Source: an uncultured Eubacteriales bacterium
GTDB lineage: Bacteria; Bacillota; Clostridia; Oscillospirales; QAMX01
Length of the DNA stretch: 62,537 nt
Direction: 5' to 3'
Assembly (NCBI GenBank): GCA_934546935.1
Contig: CAKTEH010000013.1
Span: 1 to 62,537, forward strand
Shown here: positions 42,390 through 50,448 of the stretch, in pieces
Layout: each line of letters opens with the position of its first letter
How positions within the stretch are numbered: position 1 is the first letter of the stretch
The notes under the pieces: generated by a model
Seen by the model: the letters and a program-made list of their open reading frames with translations, nothing else
Told to the model about the DNA's origin: nothing
The model's database searches: none
Made by a program: the position numbers and the translations under genes

Positions 42390-43775
42390 ATGGTAACCGA
42401 AAAAATCCCCTACAAAATCTATTTATCTGAAGACGAGATGCCCAAAACCTGGTATAACGTCCGTGCCGACATGAAAAACAAGCCGGCCCCCCTGCTCAAC
42501 CCCGCCACTTTGGAGCCAATGGGCTTCGAGGATCTGCGCCCCGTATTCTGCGACGAGCTGATCCGGCAGGAACTCGACAACAATACCCGCGAAATCCCCA
42601 TCCCGAAAGAAATCCTGGATTTCTATAAAATGTACCGTCCCGCCCCGCTTGTCCGCGCCTACTGCCTGGAGGAAAAGCTCCAGACCCCGGCCAAGATCTA
42701 TTATAAATTTGAAGGCAACAATACCTCCGGATCCCATAAGCTCAACTCCGCCATCGCCCAGGCCTACTACGCAAAAAAGCAGGGCCTGACCGGCGTCACA
42801 ACCGAAACCGGTGCGGGGCAATGGGGCACCGCCCTTTCCATGGCCTGCGCTTACCTCGGCTTGGACTGCAAGGTTTATATGGTCAAGGTCAGCTACGAAC
42901 AAAAGCCTTTCCGCCGCGAAGTCATGCGCACGTATGGCGCTTCCGTGACCCCCTCCCCCTCCACGGAGACAGCGGTCGGCCGCAAGATCCTTGCCGAGCA
43001 CCCCGGGACTACCGGAAGCCTTGGCTGCGCAATCTCTGAAGCAGTCGAAGTCGCCACCTCCACCCCCGGATACCGGTATGTGCTGGGCAGCGTACTCAAT
43101 CAGGTGCTGTTGCATCAATCGATCATCGGGTGCGAGACAAAAATCGCGCTGGATAAATACGGCGTCGTACCGGACATCATCATCGGATGCGCCGGCGGCG
43201 GCTCCAACCTCGGCGGCCTGATTTCTCCATTTATGGGAGAAAAGCTGCGCGGGGAACGCGATTACCGCTTTATCGCCGTTGAACCCGCTTCCTGCCCATC
43301 TTTTACCCGCGGCCGTTACGCTTATGACTTCTGCGATACCGGCATGGTTTGCCCCCTGGCAAAAATGTATACCCTCGGTTCCTCCTTTATCCCTTCCGCC
43401 AACCACGCCGGCGGCCTGCGTTATCACGGCATGAGCTCCATCCTCTCCCAGCTTTATCATGACGGATATATAGAAGCCGTCGCCGTCGAACAGACAAAGG
43501 TCTTTGAAGCCGCAGAATACTTTGCCCGCGTTGAGGGCATCCTCCCGGCGCCGGAATCCAGTCACGCCATCCGTGTCGCCATCGACGAAGCGCTCAAATG
43601 CAAGGAAACCGGCGAGGAAAAAACCATTGTTTTCGGCCTGACCGGTACTGGCTATTTCGACATGGTCGCTTATGAAAAATTCCACAATGGCGAAATGAGC
43701 GACTACCTGCCCACAGACGCCGACCTCGAAGCAAGCTTTGCAAAGCTTCCGAAAGTTCCAGGCTGCAACGCCTGA
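42390..43775 (+). CDS. trpB2: Tryptophan synthase beta chain, TrpB2 type
   Basis: A 461-residue PLP enzyme that joins indole (or indole-glycerol derived) with serine to make tryptophan. The PLP lysine is Lys117 in NNTSGSHKLNS, and GAGQWGTALSMACAY and the CAGGGSNLGGL phosphate loop follow. The long N-terminal part (about 60 residues more than TrpB1) and PAPESSHAIRVAIDEAL place it in the TrpB2 group, which is often found without trpA. AAAGGAG is 9 bp before ATG 42390. It is a single gene controlled by a Trp T-box; no other trp gene is near. Confidence 0.93.
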   Translation: MVTEKIPYKIYLSEDEMPKTWYNVRADMKNKPAPLLNPATLEPMGFEDLRPVFCDELIRQELDNNTREIPIPKEILDFYKMYRPAPLVRAYCLEEKLQTPAKIYYKFEGNNTSGSHKLNSAIAQAYYAKKQGLTGVTTETGAGQWGTALSMACAYLGLDCKVYMVKVSYEQKPFRREVMRTYGASVTPSPSTETAVGRKILAEHPGTTGSLGCAISEAVEVATSTPGYRYVLGSVLNQVLLHQSIIGCETKIALDKYGVVPDIIIGCAGGGSNLGGLISPFMGEKLRGERDYRFIAVEPASCPSFTRGRYAYDFCDTGMVCPLAKMYTLGSSFIPSANHAGGLRYHGMSSILSQLYHDGYIEAVAVEQTKVFEAAEYFARVEGILPAPESSHAIRVAIDEALKCKETGEEKTIVFGLTGTGYFDMVAYEKFHNGEMSDYLPTDADLEASFAKLPKVPGCNA

Positions 43776-43941
43776 AATATCTTCTCCCGCAAAAAAAGCA
43801 GGAGAAGATAGATATTTACAGAACCATCATTTGAAGATTTAAAATCTTTGTGTACAATTGGGAAGATTTGCTTTGCAGGTAATCATAGCCTGTAACATCC
43901 AATTTCGCCAAATGCGTTTTATATCTTCGAAAAAATGCAAA

Positions 43942-43977
43942 AGCAGAAACCCGGCGCAATAGCGCCGGGTTTCTGCT
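43942..43977. terminator. Bidirectional terminator
   Basis: AGCAGAAACCCGGCGC pairs with GCGCCGGGTTTCTGCT, between trpB2 and the convergent yitT gene. Bases 43776-43941 hold only a weak TCTTCTCC/GGAGAAGA hairpin. Confidence 0.85.
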
Positions 43978-43991
43978 TACCGGATTTTGCA

Positions 43992-44906
43992 TCAATATGG
44001 GATCCGCTTAAAGTTTCCAATCACCTCTGTCGCCGTTTCCGCATAGGCAAAGGTATCCTCGTACTTAGCAATGATATTCCTAAAATCCACAATCTGATGC
44101 TTATTAATCAGGCAGATCAGGACATCCTTTTCCTTCCCGCTGAATGCGCCGGTCGCCGTCATACGTGTCGCGCTGTGCTTTAAATACCGGATAATCTCGT
44201 CAGAGATTTCATCGGCATGCGTTGTAATTACAACAAATTCATAAGCCGATTTGGTACCTTTAATAATTGCGTTGCCCACAAAGCTTGAAACAAAACAATA
44301 GATCATACACAAACAGACCGGCCGATAATGGTACACCATGCATCCCGCCTGCGGATCATATACGGCATAGACGAAAAAAGAAATCGCCGCCACGCAGGCA
44401 TTCATCGCAAAGGTCACCCAGAAGAAATTCAACAGCGGCGCACGGCGGCTGATATACTTGGCAACTATATCCGTCCCGCCTGTGGAAGCGTTGCAGCGGA
44501 AACAAATGCCATAGCTGAGGCCGCTGAGCAGTCCAGCAATGATGCAGGGAAAAGCCACATCGCCGCCATCGGTAATATAGCTGATACCGGTAAGATCGAG
44601 TTTGCCCAGGGCAAGATAGGAAAACGAATAAACCAGGCAAAAAACCAACGACTTTACTGCAAAGCTGCGGTTTATCATAAAAAAAGCAGCGGCACACAGC
44701 GGAATATTAAGAATCAGCGAAAAATATCCGATGCTGAAGCCGAATTTGTACTGGATCATCGTCGCAATGCCATTGAGCCCGGCCGGTGCAAACTGGTTCC
44801 CGACGACAAAAAGGTGGTAGCTGCACGCAAAAGCGGCGGCAACGAAAACAATCAGCCCATATTCAAGCATAGTCTTCGCCTTTTGATTTAAAATCATAAA
44901 CCGCAC
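43992..44906 (-). CDS. YitT-family membrane protein (DUF161 plus DUF2179)
   Basis: A 304-residue protein with about six membrane helices in residues 10-190 (DUF161 repeats, including YGICFRCNASTGGTDIVAKYI) and a cytosolic DUF2179 domain in the last 90 residues (AYEFVVITTHADEISDEIIRYLKHSATRM and CLINKHQIVDFRNIIAKYE). The YitT family is common in Firmicutes; a role in transport or folding of small metabolites has been suggested but not shown. It is monocistronic, with a TTTACA-16-TATACT promoter on the minus strand at 44930-44957. Confidence 0.9.
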   Translation of the reverse strand: MRFMILNQKAKTMLEYGLIVFVAAAFACSYHLFVVGNQFAPAGLNGIATMIQYKFGFSIGYFSLILNIPLCAAAFFMINRSFAVKSLVFCLVYSFSYLALGKLDLTGISYITDGGDVAFPCIIAGLLSGLSYGICFRCNASTGGTDIVAKYISRRAPLLNFFWVTFAMNACVAAISFFVYAVYDPQAGCMVYHYRPVCLCMIYCFVSSFVGNAIIKGTKSAYEFVVITTHADEISDEIIRYLKHSATRMTATGAFSGKEKDVLICLINKHQIVDFRNIIAKYEDTFAYAETATEVIGNFKRIPY

Positions 44907-44929
44907 TCCTTATCCGATCTGTAATTCTC

Positions 44930-44957
44930 AGTATAACACCGCTTTTGACTTTGTAAA
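44930..44957 (-). promoter_or_regulatory. Promoter of the yitT gene
   Basis: On the minus strand TTTACA (44957-44952) and TATACT (44935-44930) are 16 bp apart. Confidence 0.65.
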
Positions 44958-44984
44958 GTGAAAATTCCGACTGCCTGCCGGGCA

Positions 44985-45025
44985 CAAAAACAGAGAAATC
45001 CCCGGACAATCCGGGGATTTCTCTG
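44985..45025 (-). terminator. Terminator of the tRNA-Cys gene
   Basis: CAGAGAAATCCCCGGA pairs perfectly with its complement across 3 bases, followed by T's on the minus strand. Confidence 0.9.
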
Positions 45026-45051
45026 TGTACAGCACCTGGTGGGCTGTATAT

Positions 45052-45125
45052 TGGAGGCGCCACCCGGAATCGGACCGGGGATAAAGGTTTTGCAGACCTC
45101 TGCCTTACCGCTTGGCTATGGCGCC
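45052..45125 (-). tRNA. tRNA-Cys (anticodon GCA)
   Basis: Acceptor GGCGCCA pairs with TGGCGCC, the discriminator is T and CCA is encoded. The anticodon loop CTGCAAA places GCA, closed by GAGGT/ACCTT. The T arm CCCGG-TCCGATT-CCGGG is intact. A single-gene unit with a perfect promoter and its own terminator. Confidence 0.96.
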
Positions 45126-45144
45126 ATTTTTCGGAAGTGTTGTT

Positions 45145-45173
45145 ATTATACTATGGATCCCCCGTCTTGTCAA
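45145..45173 (-). promoter_or_regulatory. Promoter of tRNA-Cys
   Basis: On the minus strand perfect TTGACA (45173-45168), a 17-bp spacer and TATAAT (45150-45145). Confidence 0.9.
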
Positions 45174-45229
45174 GCCAAAAACATATCCCCGTCATTTAAA
45201 AAATTTATCTCTAAATTTGCAAATTTCTC

Positions 45230-45290
45230 TTGACAATTGAGCATTCGTTCAACTATACTATGACCAGAAACAGTTGAACATTTGCTCATC
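45230..45290 (+). promoter_or_regulatory. Metal-responsive promoter with two ArsR-type operators
   Basis: TTGACA (45230-45235), an 18-bp spacer and TATACT (45254-45259). The spacer is occupied by TGAGCA-TTC-GTTCAACT (45238-45254); a second copy in inverted orientation, AGTTGAACA-TTT-GCTCA, lies at 45272-45288, after the -10. This is the form expected of ArsR/SmtB repressor sites. The repressor is probably the ArsR protein encoded at 47578-47949. Confidence 0.75.
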
Positions 45291-45309
45291 TGAATTATGG
45301 AGGTTCCGT

Positions 45310-45531
45310 ATGAAAAAAACTTTCCTGCTCGCAGGGCTTGACTGCCCCAACTGTGCCGCGGAAATTGAGCGCAATGTCCGTGCGATTGACGGCGTTATAG
45401 ACGCCAGCGTCAGTTTTATCACCACAAAAATGACCATCGAGGCTACCGAAACGCAAATGGAAGAAGTTGTAAAAAAGGCCAAGAAAATTGCACGGCGTGT
45501 TGAGCACGATGTAGATATCCGGGAAATTTAA
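45310..45531 (+). CDS. Heavy-metal-associated (HMA) domain protein
   Basis: A 73-residue soluble metallochaperone-like protein. The metal motif GLDCPNCAAEI gives CxxC (Cys12 and Cys15) near the N-terminus in a beta-alpha-beta-beta-alpha-beta fold. It should hand metal to the P-type ATPase encoded 11 bp downstream, whose own N-terminal HMA domain is missing. GGAGG precedes the ATG. Zinc or cadmium is more likely than copper because of the family of the ATPase and the ArsR regulator. Confidence 0.88.
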   Translation: MKKTFLLAGLDCPNCAAEIERNVRAIDGVIDASVSFITTKMTIEATETQMEEVVKKAKKIARRVEHDVDIREI

Positions 45532-45542
45532 GGGGGTTCCCT

Positions 45543-47381
45543 ATGAAAAGCAAGTTATTTCGGATCCTGGCCAGCGCCGTACTTCTGGCCTGCGCGCTGC
45601 TTATACAGCCTGTACCGGAGTCTGTAACGCTGGCGCTGTATATCGCCGCTTATCTCGCCGCCGGTGCATCGGTACTGTATAAGGCGCTGCGCAATATCCT
45701 TCGCGGCCGCATTTTCGACGAGAATTTCCTTATGGCAATTGCCTCCCTGGGCGCGTTTTTTATTTCTGAATATCCGGAAGCGGTTGCCGTCATGATTTTT
45801 TACCAGATCGGCGAGATGTTTGAAAGCTATGCCGTCTCCCGCTCCCGCCGTTCCATTGCAAGCTTGATGGAAATCCGTCCGGATCACGCCAACGTCCGGC
45901 GCGCGGGCGAAGTACTAACCGTCCCGCCGGAGGAAGTTTCCATCGGAGAAGAAATCATCGTCCGGCCCGGTGAAAAAATCCCGCTCGACGGGTGTGTCCT
46001 GGAAGGGGTTTCGGCGCTTGACACTTCCGCGCTGACAGGAGAAAGCCTGCCGCGCGACGTTGGGCCGGGATCCGAGGTACTTTCCGGCTGCGTTAATCTC
46101 AGCGCAGTGCTGACCGTGCGCGTCAACCGGGCGTTCCATGATTCCACAGTAAGCCGTATCCTCGATCTTGTGGAAAATGCCGCCGGGAAAAAATCCGCTT
46201 CGGAAAATTTCATCTCCCGTTTTGCCGCAGTTTATACGCCGGCGGTCGTTGCAGCGGCAATTCTGCTGGCTCTTGTGCCTTCCCTAATTACCGGGCAATG
46301 GAGCGTATGGATCTACCGTGCGCTTAACTTCCTCGTCGTTTCCTGCCCCTGTGCCCTGGTGATTTCCGTTCCGCTTTCCTTTTTCGGCGGTATTGGCGGC
46401 GCATCCCGCGCCGGCGTGCTCGTAAAAGGCGGCAACTACCTCGAAGCGCTGGCCAATACGGAAATCGTCGTATTTGATAAAACCGGCACGCTGACCCAAG
46501 GGGTTTTTGAAGTCAGCGCGCTCGAACCGAAAGGGATCAGTCCTGAAGAACTTCTGCATCTGGCCGCCGCGGCCGAGCATTTTTCCAGCCATCCCATCTC
46601 CCAATCGATCCAAAAAGCCTATGGCGTTCCGGTCGACGAATCCATCCTGCGCGATGTACGCGAAATTCCCGGCCAGGGCGTGGAAGCGCATGTCGGCGGC
46701 GTGCAGGTATGCGCCGGAAACGATAAGCTGATGCAGGCGCTGGGCATTGGCATCCCCGCCGTCCAAAACGAAGGAACCGTCGTCCACATTGCCCGCGACG
46801 GCGCTTACTGCGGATACATTCTGATCTCCGACCGGGTCAAGCCAGATGCTGCAGATGCGATCCGCCAACTGCGTGCCTGCGGAATAAAAAAGCTTTACAT
46901 GCTCTCCGGCGACCGGAGGGAACCCGCAGAAGCGGTCGGCAAAGCGCTGGGACTTGACGGCGTATACGCCGGCCTGCTCCCTGCCGGTAAAGTTGAAGCA
47001 CTGGAAAAAATCGAGGCAGACAAATCCGCCCGCGGAAAACTTGCCTTTGTCGGCGATGGGATTAACGACGCGCCCGTGCTGGCGCGGGCCGACATCGGAG
47101 TGGCTATGGGGGCGCTCGGCTCCGATGCTGCGATCGAAAGCGCAGACGTTGTATTAATGAACGATCAGCCCTCCTGCCTGGCCACCGCAATCGGCATTGC
47201 ACGGCGCACAGTGCGCATCGTCCGGGAAAACATCATCCTTGCGCTGACTGTCAAAGCTGCGGTGCTGATCTTATGCGCCATCGGCGTTGTCGGCATGTGG
47301 GCCGCTGTGTTTGCAGACGTCGGCGTTATGTTCCTGGCCGTTCTCAATGCTTTGCGTGCCCTGCGCAGAGTGGAAAAATAG
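45543..47381 (+). CDS. Heavy-metal P-type ATPase (Zn/Cd/Pb type)
   Basis: A 612-residue membrane exporter. The intramembrane metal site SCPCALVIS (CPC), phosphorylation motif DKTGTLTQG, the TGES actuator loop, an SHPIS nucleotide-binding His-Pro motif and GDGINDAPVLARADIGVAMG are all present. The late segment AAVFADVGVMFLAVLNALRALR carries the Asp expected of Zn/Cd/Pb exporters. The usual N-terminal HMA domain is absent and instead encoded as a separate small gene directly before it. Transcribed from the ArsR-type promoter. Confidence 0.93.
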   Translation: MKSKLFRILASAVLLACALLIQPVPESVTLALYIAAYLAAGASVLYKALRNILRGRIFDENFLMAIASLGAFFISEYPEAVAVMIFYQIGEMFESYAVSRSRRSIASLMEIRPDHANVRRAGEVLTVPPEEVSIGEEIIVRPGEKIPLDGCVLEGVSALDTSALTGESLPRDVGPGSEVLSGCVNLSAVLTVRVNRAFHDSTVSRILDLVENAAGKKSASENFISRFAAVYTPAVVAAAILLALVPSLITGQWSVWIYRALNFLVVSCPCALVISVPLSFFGGIGGASRAGVLVKGGNYLEALANTEIVVFDKTGTLTQGVFEVSALEPKGISPEELLHLAAAAEHFSSHPISQSIQKAYGVPVDESILRDVREIPGQGVEAHVGGVQVCAGNDKLMQALGIGIPAVQNEGTVVHIARDGAYCGYILISDRVKPDAADAIRQLRACGIKKLYMLSGDRREPAEAVGKALGLDGVYAGLLPAGKVEALEKIEADKSARGKLAFVGDGINDAPVLARADIGVAMGALGSDAAIESADVVLMNDQPSCLATAIGIARRTVRIVRENIILALTVKAAVLILCAIGVVGMWAAVFADVGVMFLAVLNALRALRRVEK

Positions 47382-47498
47382 AATCTTCTCCTTGTAAAAC
47401 ATAGATTGTTATTCTTACCCCCTTGAAACCAACGCTGTATCGGCGCCCAAAAGGAATTAAGGGGATAATCTAAAACTGATAAGGTGTTTTCCCATACA

Positions 47499-47540
47499 GA
47501 AGCTTCCCGGCAGGATTTGTGGCCTGCCGGGAAGCTTTTC
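47499..47540. terminator. Bidirectional terminator
   Basis: AAGCTTCCCGGCAGG pairs perfectly with CCTGCCGGGAAGCTT between the P-type ATPase and the convergent ArsR gene. Bases 47382-47498 hold no recognisable gene. Confidence 0.9.
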
Positions 47541-47577
47541 GGTTTTTAATCAGATCCTATACGGAACGCGCATCCCC

Positions 47578-47949
47578 TCAAAGACCCTTTTTGTGTTTGA
47601 CATGCATAATTGTCGTACGCAGCACGTCCACAACATGCTGATCGTCAAGGGAATAATAAATATTCTTACCGGACCGGCGGGCTTTGACCAGACCTTCACC
47701 TCGCAGAAAACGAAGTTGATGGGATACCGCCGACTTGGTCATGGCAAGCGAAGCCGCCAAATCGCCGACACATACCTCATGCTGCGCCAGCGCATAAAGG
47801 ATGCGCATCCGGGTGGGATCGGAAACCGCCTTGCAAAACGCCACCGCACCCTCCAGCAATGCGGGCGTCAGCATATTGGCTTGAATTTCCGCCACCGCCT
47901 GTGCATCCACAAATGAATCCTTCTCCCTGTTTTCTGTCCGCACCGCCAT
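47578..47949 (-). CDS. ArsR/SmtB-family metal-sensing repressor
   Basis: A 123-residue winged-helix repressor. The HTH is LAASLAMTKSAVSHQLRFLR, and the wing contains ARRSGKNIYYSL. HEVCVGDL holds a cysteine equivalent to the CadC alpha3 site, and the C-terminal DDQH...TTIMHVKHKK segment has Asp/His residues like the alpha5 zinc site of SmtB. GGAGGG fits ATG 47949. It likely binds the repeats before the HMA/ATPase genes and releases them when Zn or Cd is present. Confidence 0.9.
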   Translation of the reverse strand: MAVRTENREKDSFVDAQAVAEIQANMLTPALLEGAVAFCKAVSDPTRMRILYALAQHEVCVGDLAASLAMTKSAVSHQLRFLRGEGLVKARRSGKNIYYSLDDQHVVDVLRTTIMHVKHKKGL

Positions 47950-48154
47950 CCTGTCTCCCTCCATTCCTTCCGCAGACCTGCAGCGCCTGCGTAAAAAGCA
48001 CGGAAAATCCAAAATTCCCTGCCTTCCGCGCGTTCCTTTCCTGTAACCGAAATCCTATTTTCTTATTATCGCATATTCCGGAAAGTTTACAAGAGCATTT
48101 TCAGAGGAAAATGCGTTTTTTCTTTTCAACATTCCGAAATACCGCAAATCTTTC

Positions 48155-48183
48155 TTGTAAAAATAGCGATGCGTTGCTATAAT
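48155..48183 (+). promoter_or_regulatory. Promoter of the TerB/BrxD-like operon
   Basis: TTGTAA (48155-48160), a 17-bp spacer and a perfect TATAAT (48178-48183), extended by TG, 27 bp before the start codon. Confidence 0.8.
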
Positions 48184-48209
48184 AAATAGAATGAGGATGG
48201 TGAAAACGT

Positions 48210-50435
48210 ATGGATGAACAACCCTTTTATGACATCAAAATACCGCGCCGTCCATCCGAGCAGCCCTGTCCGGAAGACCTTGCCATACATTTCGCCTTTT
48301 TAAAAGGCCGCGGCATGCTGCGTCTGGATCTTCACGGCAATTCGATGCCGCTTGCGTATAACGCAAAAGGGCGCATACTTTTAGAAAACGGCTTCTGCCG
48401 GGTTGCGCAGCTGTCTACGCTCGACCCATTTCTGACCGACCGGCGTTTTATCCCGTCAAGATTTTTCAAAATTTTCTTCCGGGTCCAATATCCAAAAATC
48501 GCCGCCTGCGGCTGGAACGTCACAAGCGATCTGGAGATGGTAAAAACGCCCGCCGTACAGCTGCGCGTCGATACCACCGACCCTGCACGTCCTTTATGCG
48601 AAGTACGCTGGAATGCGCGCAGGGAAGCGCTTTCCTTTCTCGATGGGTTTGACGAATATGTCATTTCCGATGGACGCTGTTTCCCCGGCCCACGCCAGAT
48701 TCTCAACGCCGTCGCCCATCTGCCCGACGGGACGCACAAGCTGGACGAGCACATGCTCAGCACCCTGCGCAGCCATTACCAGGACGCACCTTACTTGTTC
48801 CAGCGTCAGGCAGACAATCCGCCGCAGCCTTTTCCTTCCCATCCCGCTGCGCCGGCGCATAAAAAAGCTCCCGAGGACATCATACAGCAAACCTTTGCCG
48901 CTTTTCGGGATTTTGCAAATTCTGTTCATCCCGTACCCTCGGCAGCAAAGGCAAGCAGTGCGCCAAAACGCAGCGTACCCCCTCCGCCGCCAAAGGAGTT
49001 CTCCATGGGCGGGCCGGCGCTTTTGTCCTTTTCCCATGCGGCCAATGTACGCGCAGAAAATGGAAAGTTTACTTTTTTTACTATAGAGGCCAAACGCTTT
49101 GCAGACTACCGTCCGGAAAAGGCAGAATTTGTACCCTTTACCTGTTACTGGCCGGTTTATTCAAAGATGTCGCGCGAACAGCGTGCCTGGTATTTCTACT
49201 GGCGAGACCAGTTTCGAAAAGGAAATGCGCTGAAAACCGACCTGTCCTATATCTTTATCTATATTTACGAACGGATCAATCGCGCATATGGAAGCGCGCA
49301 GGAAGGCCTTGACGCACTTTTCGGGCTTTGGCGTACCTACCGCGCACAGTTTGCACGCTTAGACTATTATATGCCGGCCTACTGCGCCGATTATATGATC
49401 TTAAATGGCCTGCACAATCAGCTCGGGGAAATCGGACGGCAGTTTTCCCTCGAACCGGGCTCTATGCATCCTTTTGCCGAGCTTTATCTCAACGATCAAC
49501 TGCGCGAGGGGCTGCATGCGCTGCCTTTTGAAGTCCTGTGCGGCCTTTCTGAATACAAGCTTCGTCAAAGCCGTTTTTACCAGCAGCAGCCACAGCTTTG
49601 CCGTGACACGATCGTACAGGTGTTTTCCGAGCTTGATCACGCTATGCGTATATCCAAGAACCAGCCCCTGCTTTCCGCCTTTTCCCCCGCGCCGGTAACA
49701 GCAAGCTGGACGGCTTACTCCGGTGCCGTCTGCGGCCGCGGCGCCGCGCGGCAGATCCGGGCGGAATATATTCCCTATACCGCCGATCCCTCTGTACGTA
49801 CCTTTATCACCAGCGTAATCAAACATACGGAAAACGGGCTGCGCAAACGTACAGGCTACGCCGGACGGCTGCGTGGCTATACGCTCAGCCAACCGGTAAG
49901 TGCGCTGATTGACCGTATTACCGGCGCGAACGCAAAAAAGCCAACGAAAACCGGGCAGCCCCAACCACAAGCGCCGCAGCCGGTCGAGATTGATCTGGAA
50001 GCCGCGAAACAGCTGGAACTTGCCTCCTGGGAGAACACAAGGAAACTGATCGACGCCGTTGAATCCGTGCAGGATACGCTCGATGATAAAACCCTGGATG
50101 CAGACAGCGCCGTCCTGTCAGCCTTCTCCTCCCAGCCGCCAGAGGATTCTTTCCCGGCCCCTCCTGCGGATCCCACTCAATACGCCGATGTTTACACAGC
50201 TTTTGTCTCGGCGCTTTCCAGCTTCCAGCGCAGCTTTCTTGCGGCGCTGCTCGACGGAGGGACCTACGACGCGCTCTGCGCGCTGGCCGCCGGGGAATTT
50301 ACCTTTCCGGAAGCCGTTTTTGAAGAGCTTAACGAGCTTGCCCAGGCTTATATCGGCGATTTGATTCTGTCGTCCGATAGCGGCGAAATTTATGAAGAGC
50401 ATAACAGCGCGCTGCAACGCGCGCTTGCAGAATAA
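48210..50435 (+). CDS. TerB-N/TerB-C domain protein
   Basis: A 741-residue protein. Residues 1-200 form a module I do not recognise. A Pro/Ala-rich linker (about 200-265) leads to a TerB-N-like domain (about 285-500) with CYWPVYSKMSREQRAWYFYWRDQF and SYIFIYIYERIN, and a TerB-C-like end (about 610-741) with FPEAVFEELNELAQAYIGDLIL. TerB-type domains are linked to tellurite/phage-related stress systems and membrane or DNA complexes. It is followed by an ATPase gene 13 bp later; the two form a module often seen in phage-defence contexts, but no biochemical role is known. Confidence 0.8.
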   Translation: MDEQPFYDIKIPRRPSEQPCPEDLAIHFAFLKGRGMLRLDLHGNSMPLAYNAKGRILLENGFCRVAQLSTLDPFLTDRRFIPSRFFKIFFRVQYPKIAACGWNVTSDLEMVKTPAVQLRVDTTDPARPLCEVRWNARREALSFLDGFDEYVISDGRCFPGPRQILNAVAHLPDGTHKLDEHMLSTLRSHYQDAPYLFQRQADNPPQPFPSHPAAPAHKKAPEDIIQQTFAAFRDFANSVHPVPSAAKASSAPKRSVPPPPPKEFSMGGPALLSFSHAANVRAENGKFTFFTIEAKRFADYRPEKAEFVPFTCYWPVYSKMSREQRAWYFYWRDQFRKGNALKTDLSYIFIYIYERINRAYGSAQEGLDALFGLWRTYRAQFARLDYYMPAYCADYMILNGLHNQLGEIGRQFSLEPGSMHPFAELYLNDQLREGLHALPFEVLCGLSEYKLRQSRFYQQQPQLCRDTIVQVFSELDHAMRISKNQPLLSAFSPAPVTASWTAYSGAVCGRGAARQIRAEYIPYTADPSVRTFITSVIKHTENGLRKRTGYAGRLRGYTLSQPVSALIDRITGANAKKPTKTGQPQPQAPQPVEIDLEAAKQLELASWENTRKLIDAVESVQDTLDDKTLDADSAVLSAFSSQPPEDSFPAPPADPTQYADVYTAFVSALSSFQRSFLAALLDGGTYDALCALAAGEFTFPEAVFEELNELAQAYIGDLILSSDSGEIYEEHNSALQRALAE

Positions 50436-50448
50436 ACAGGAGGATGGA

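Noticed and set aside
42423..43685. 420-codon minus-strand frame opposite trpB2
   Set aside because: Composition follows from the complementary strand of a gene with full TrpB2 motifs.
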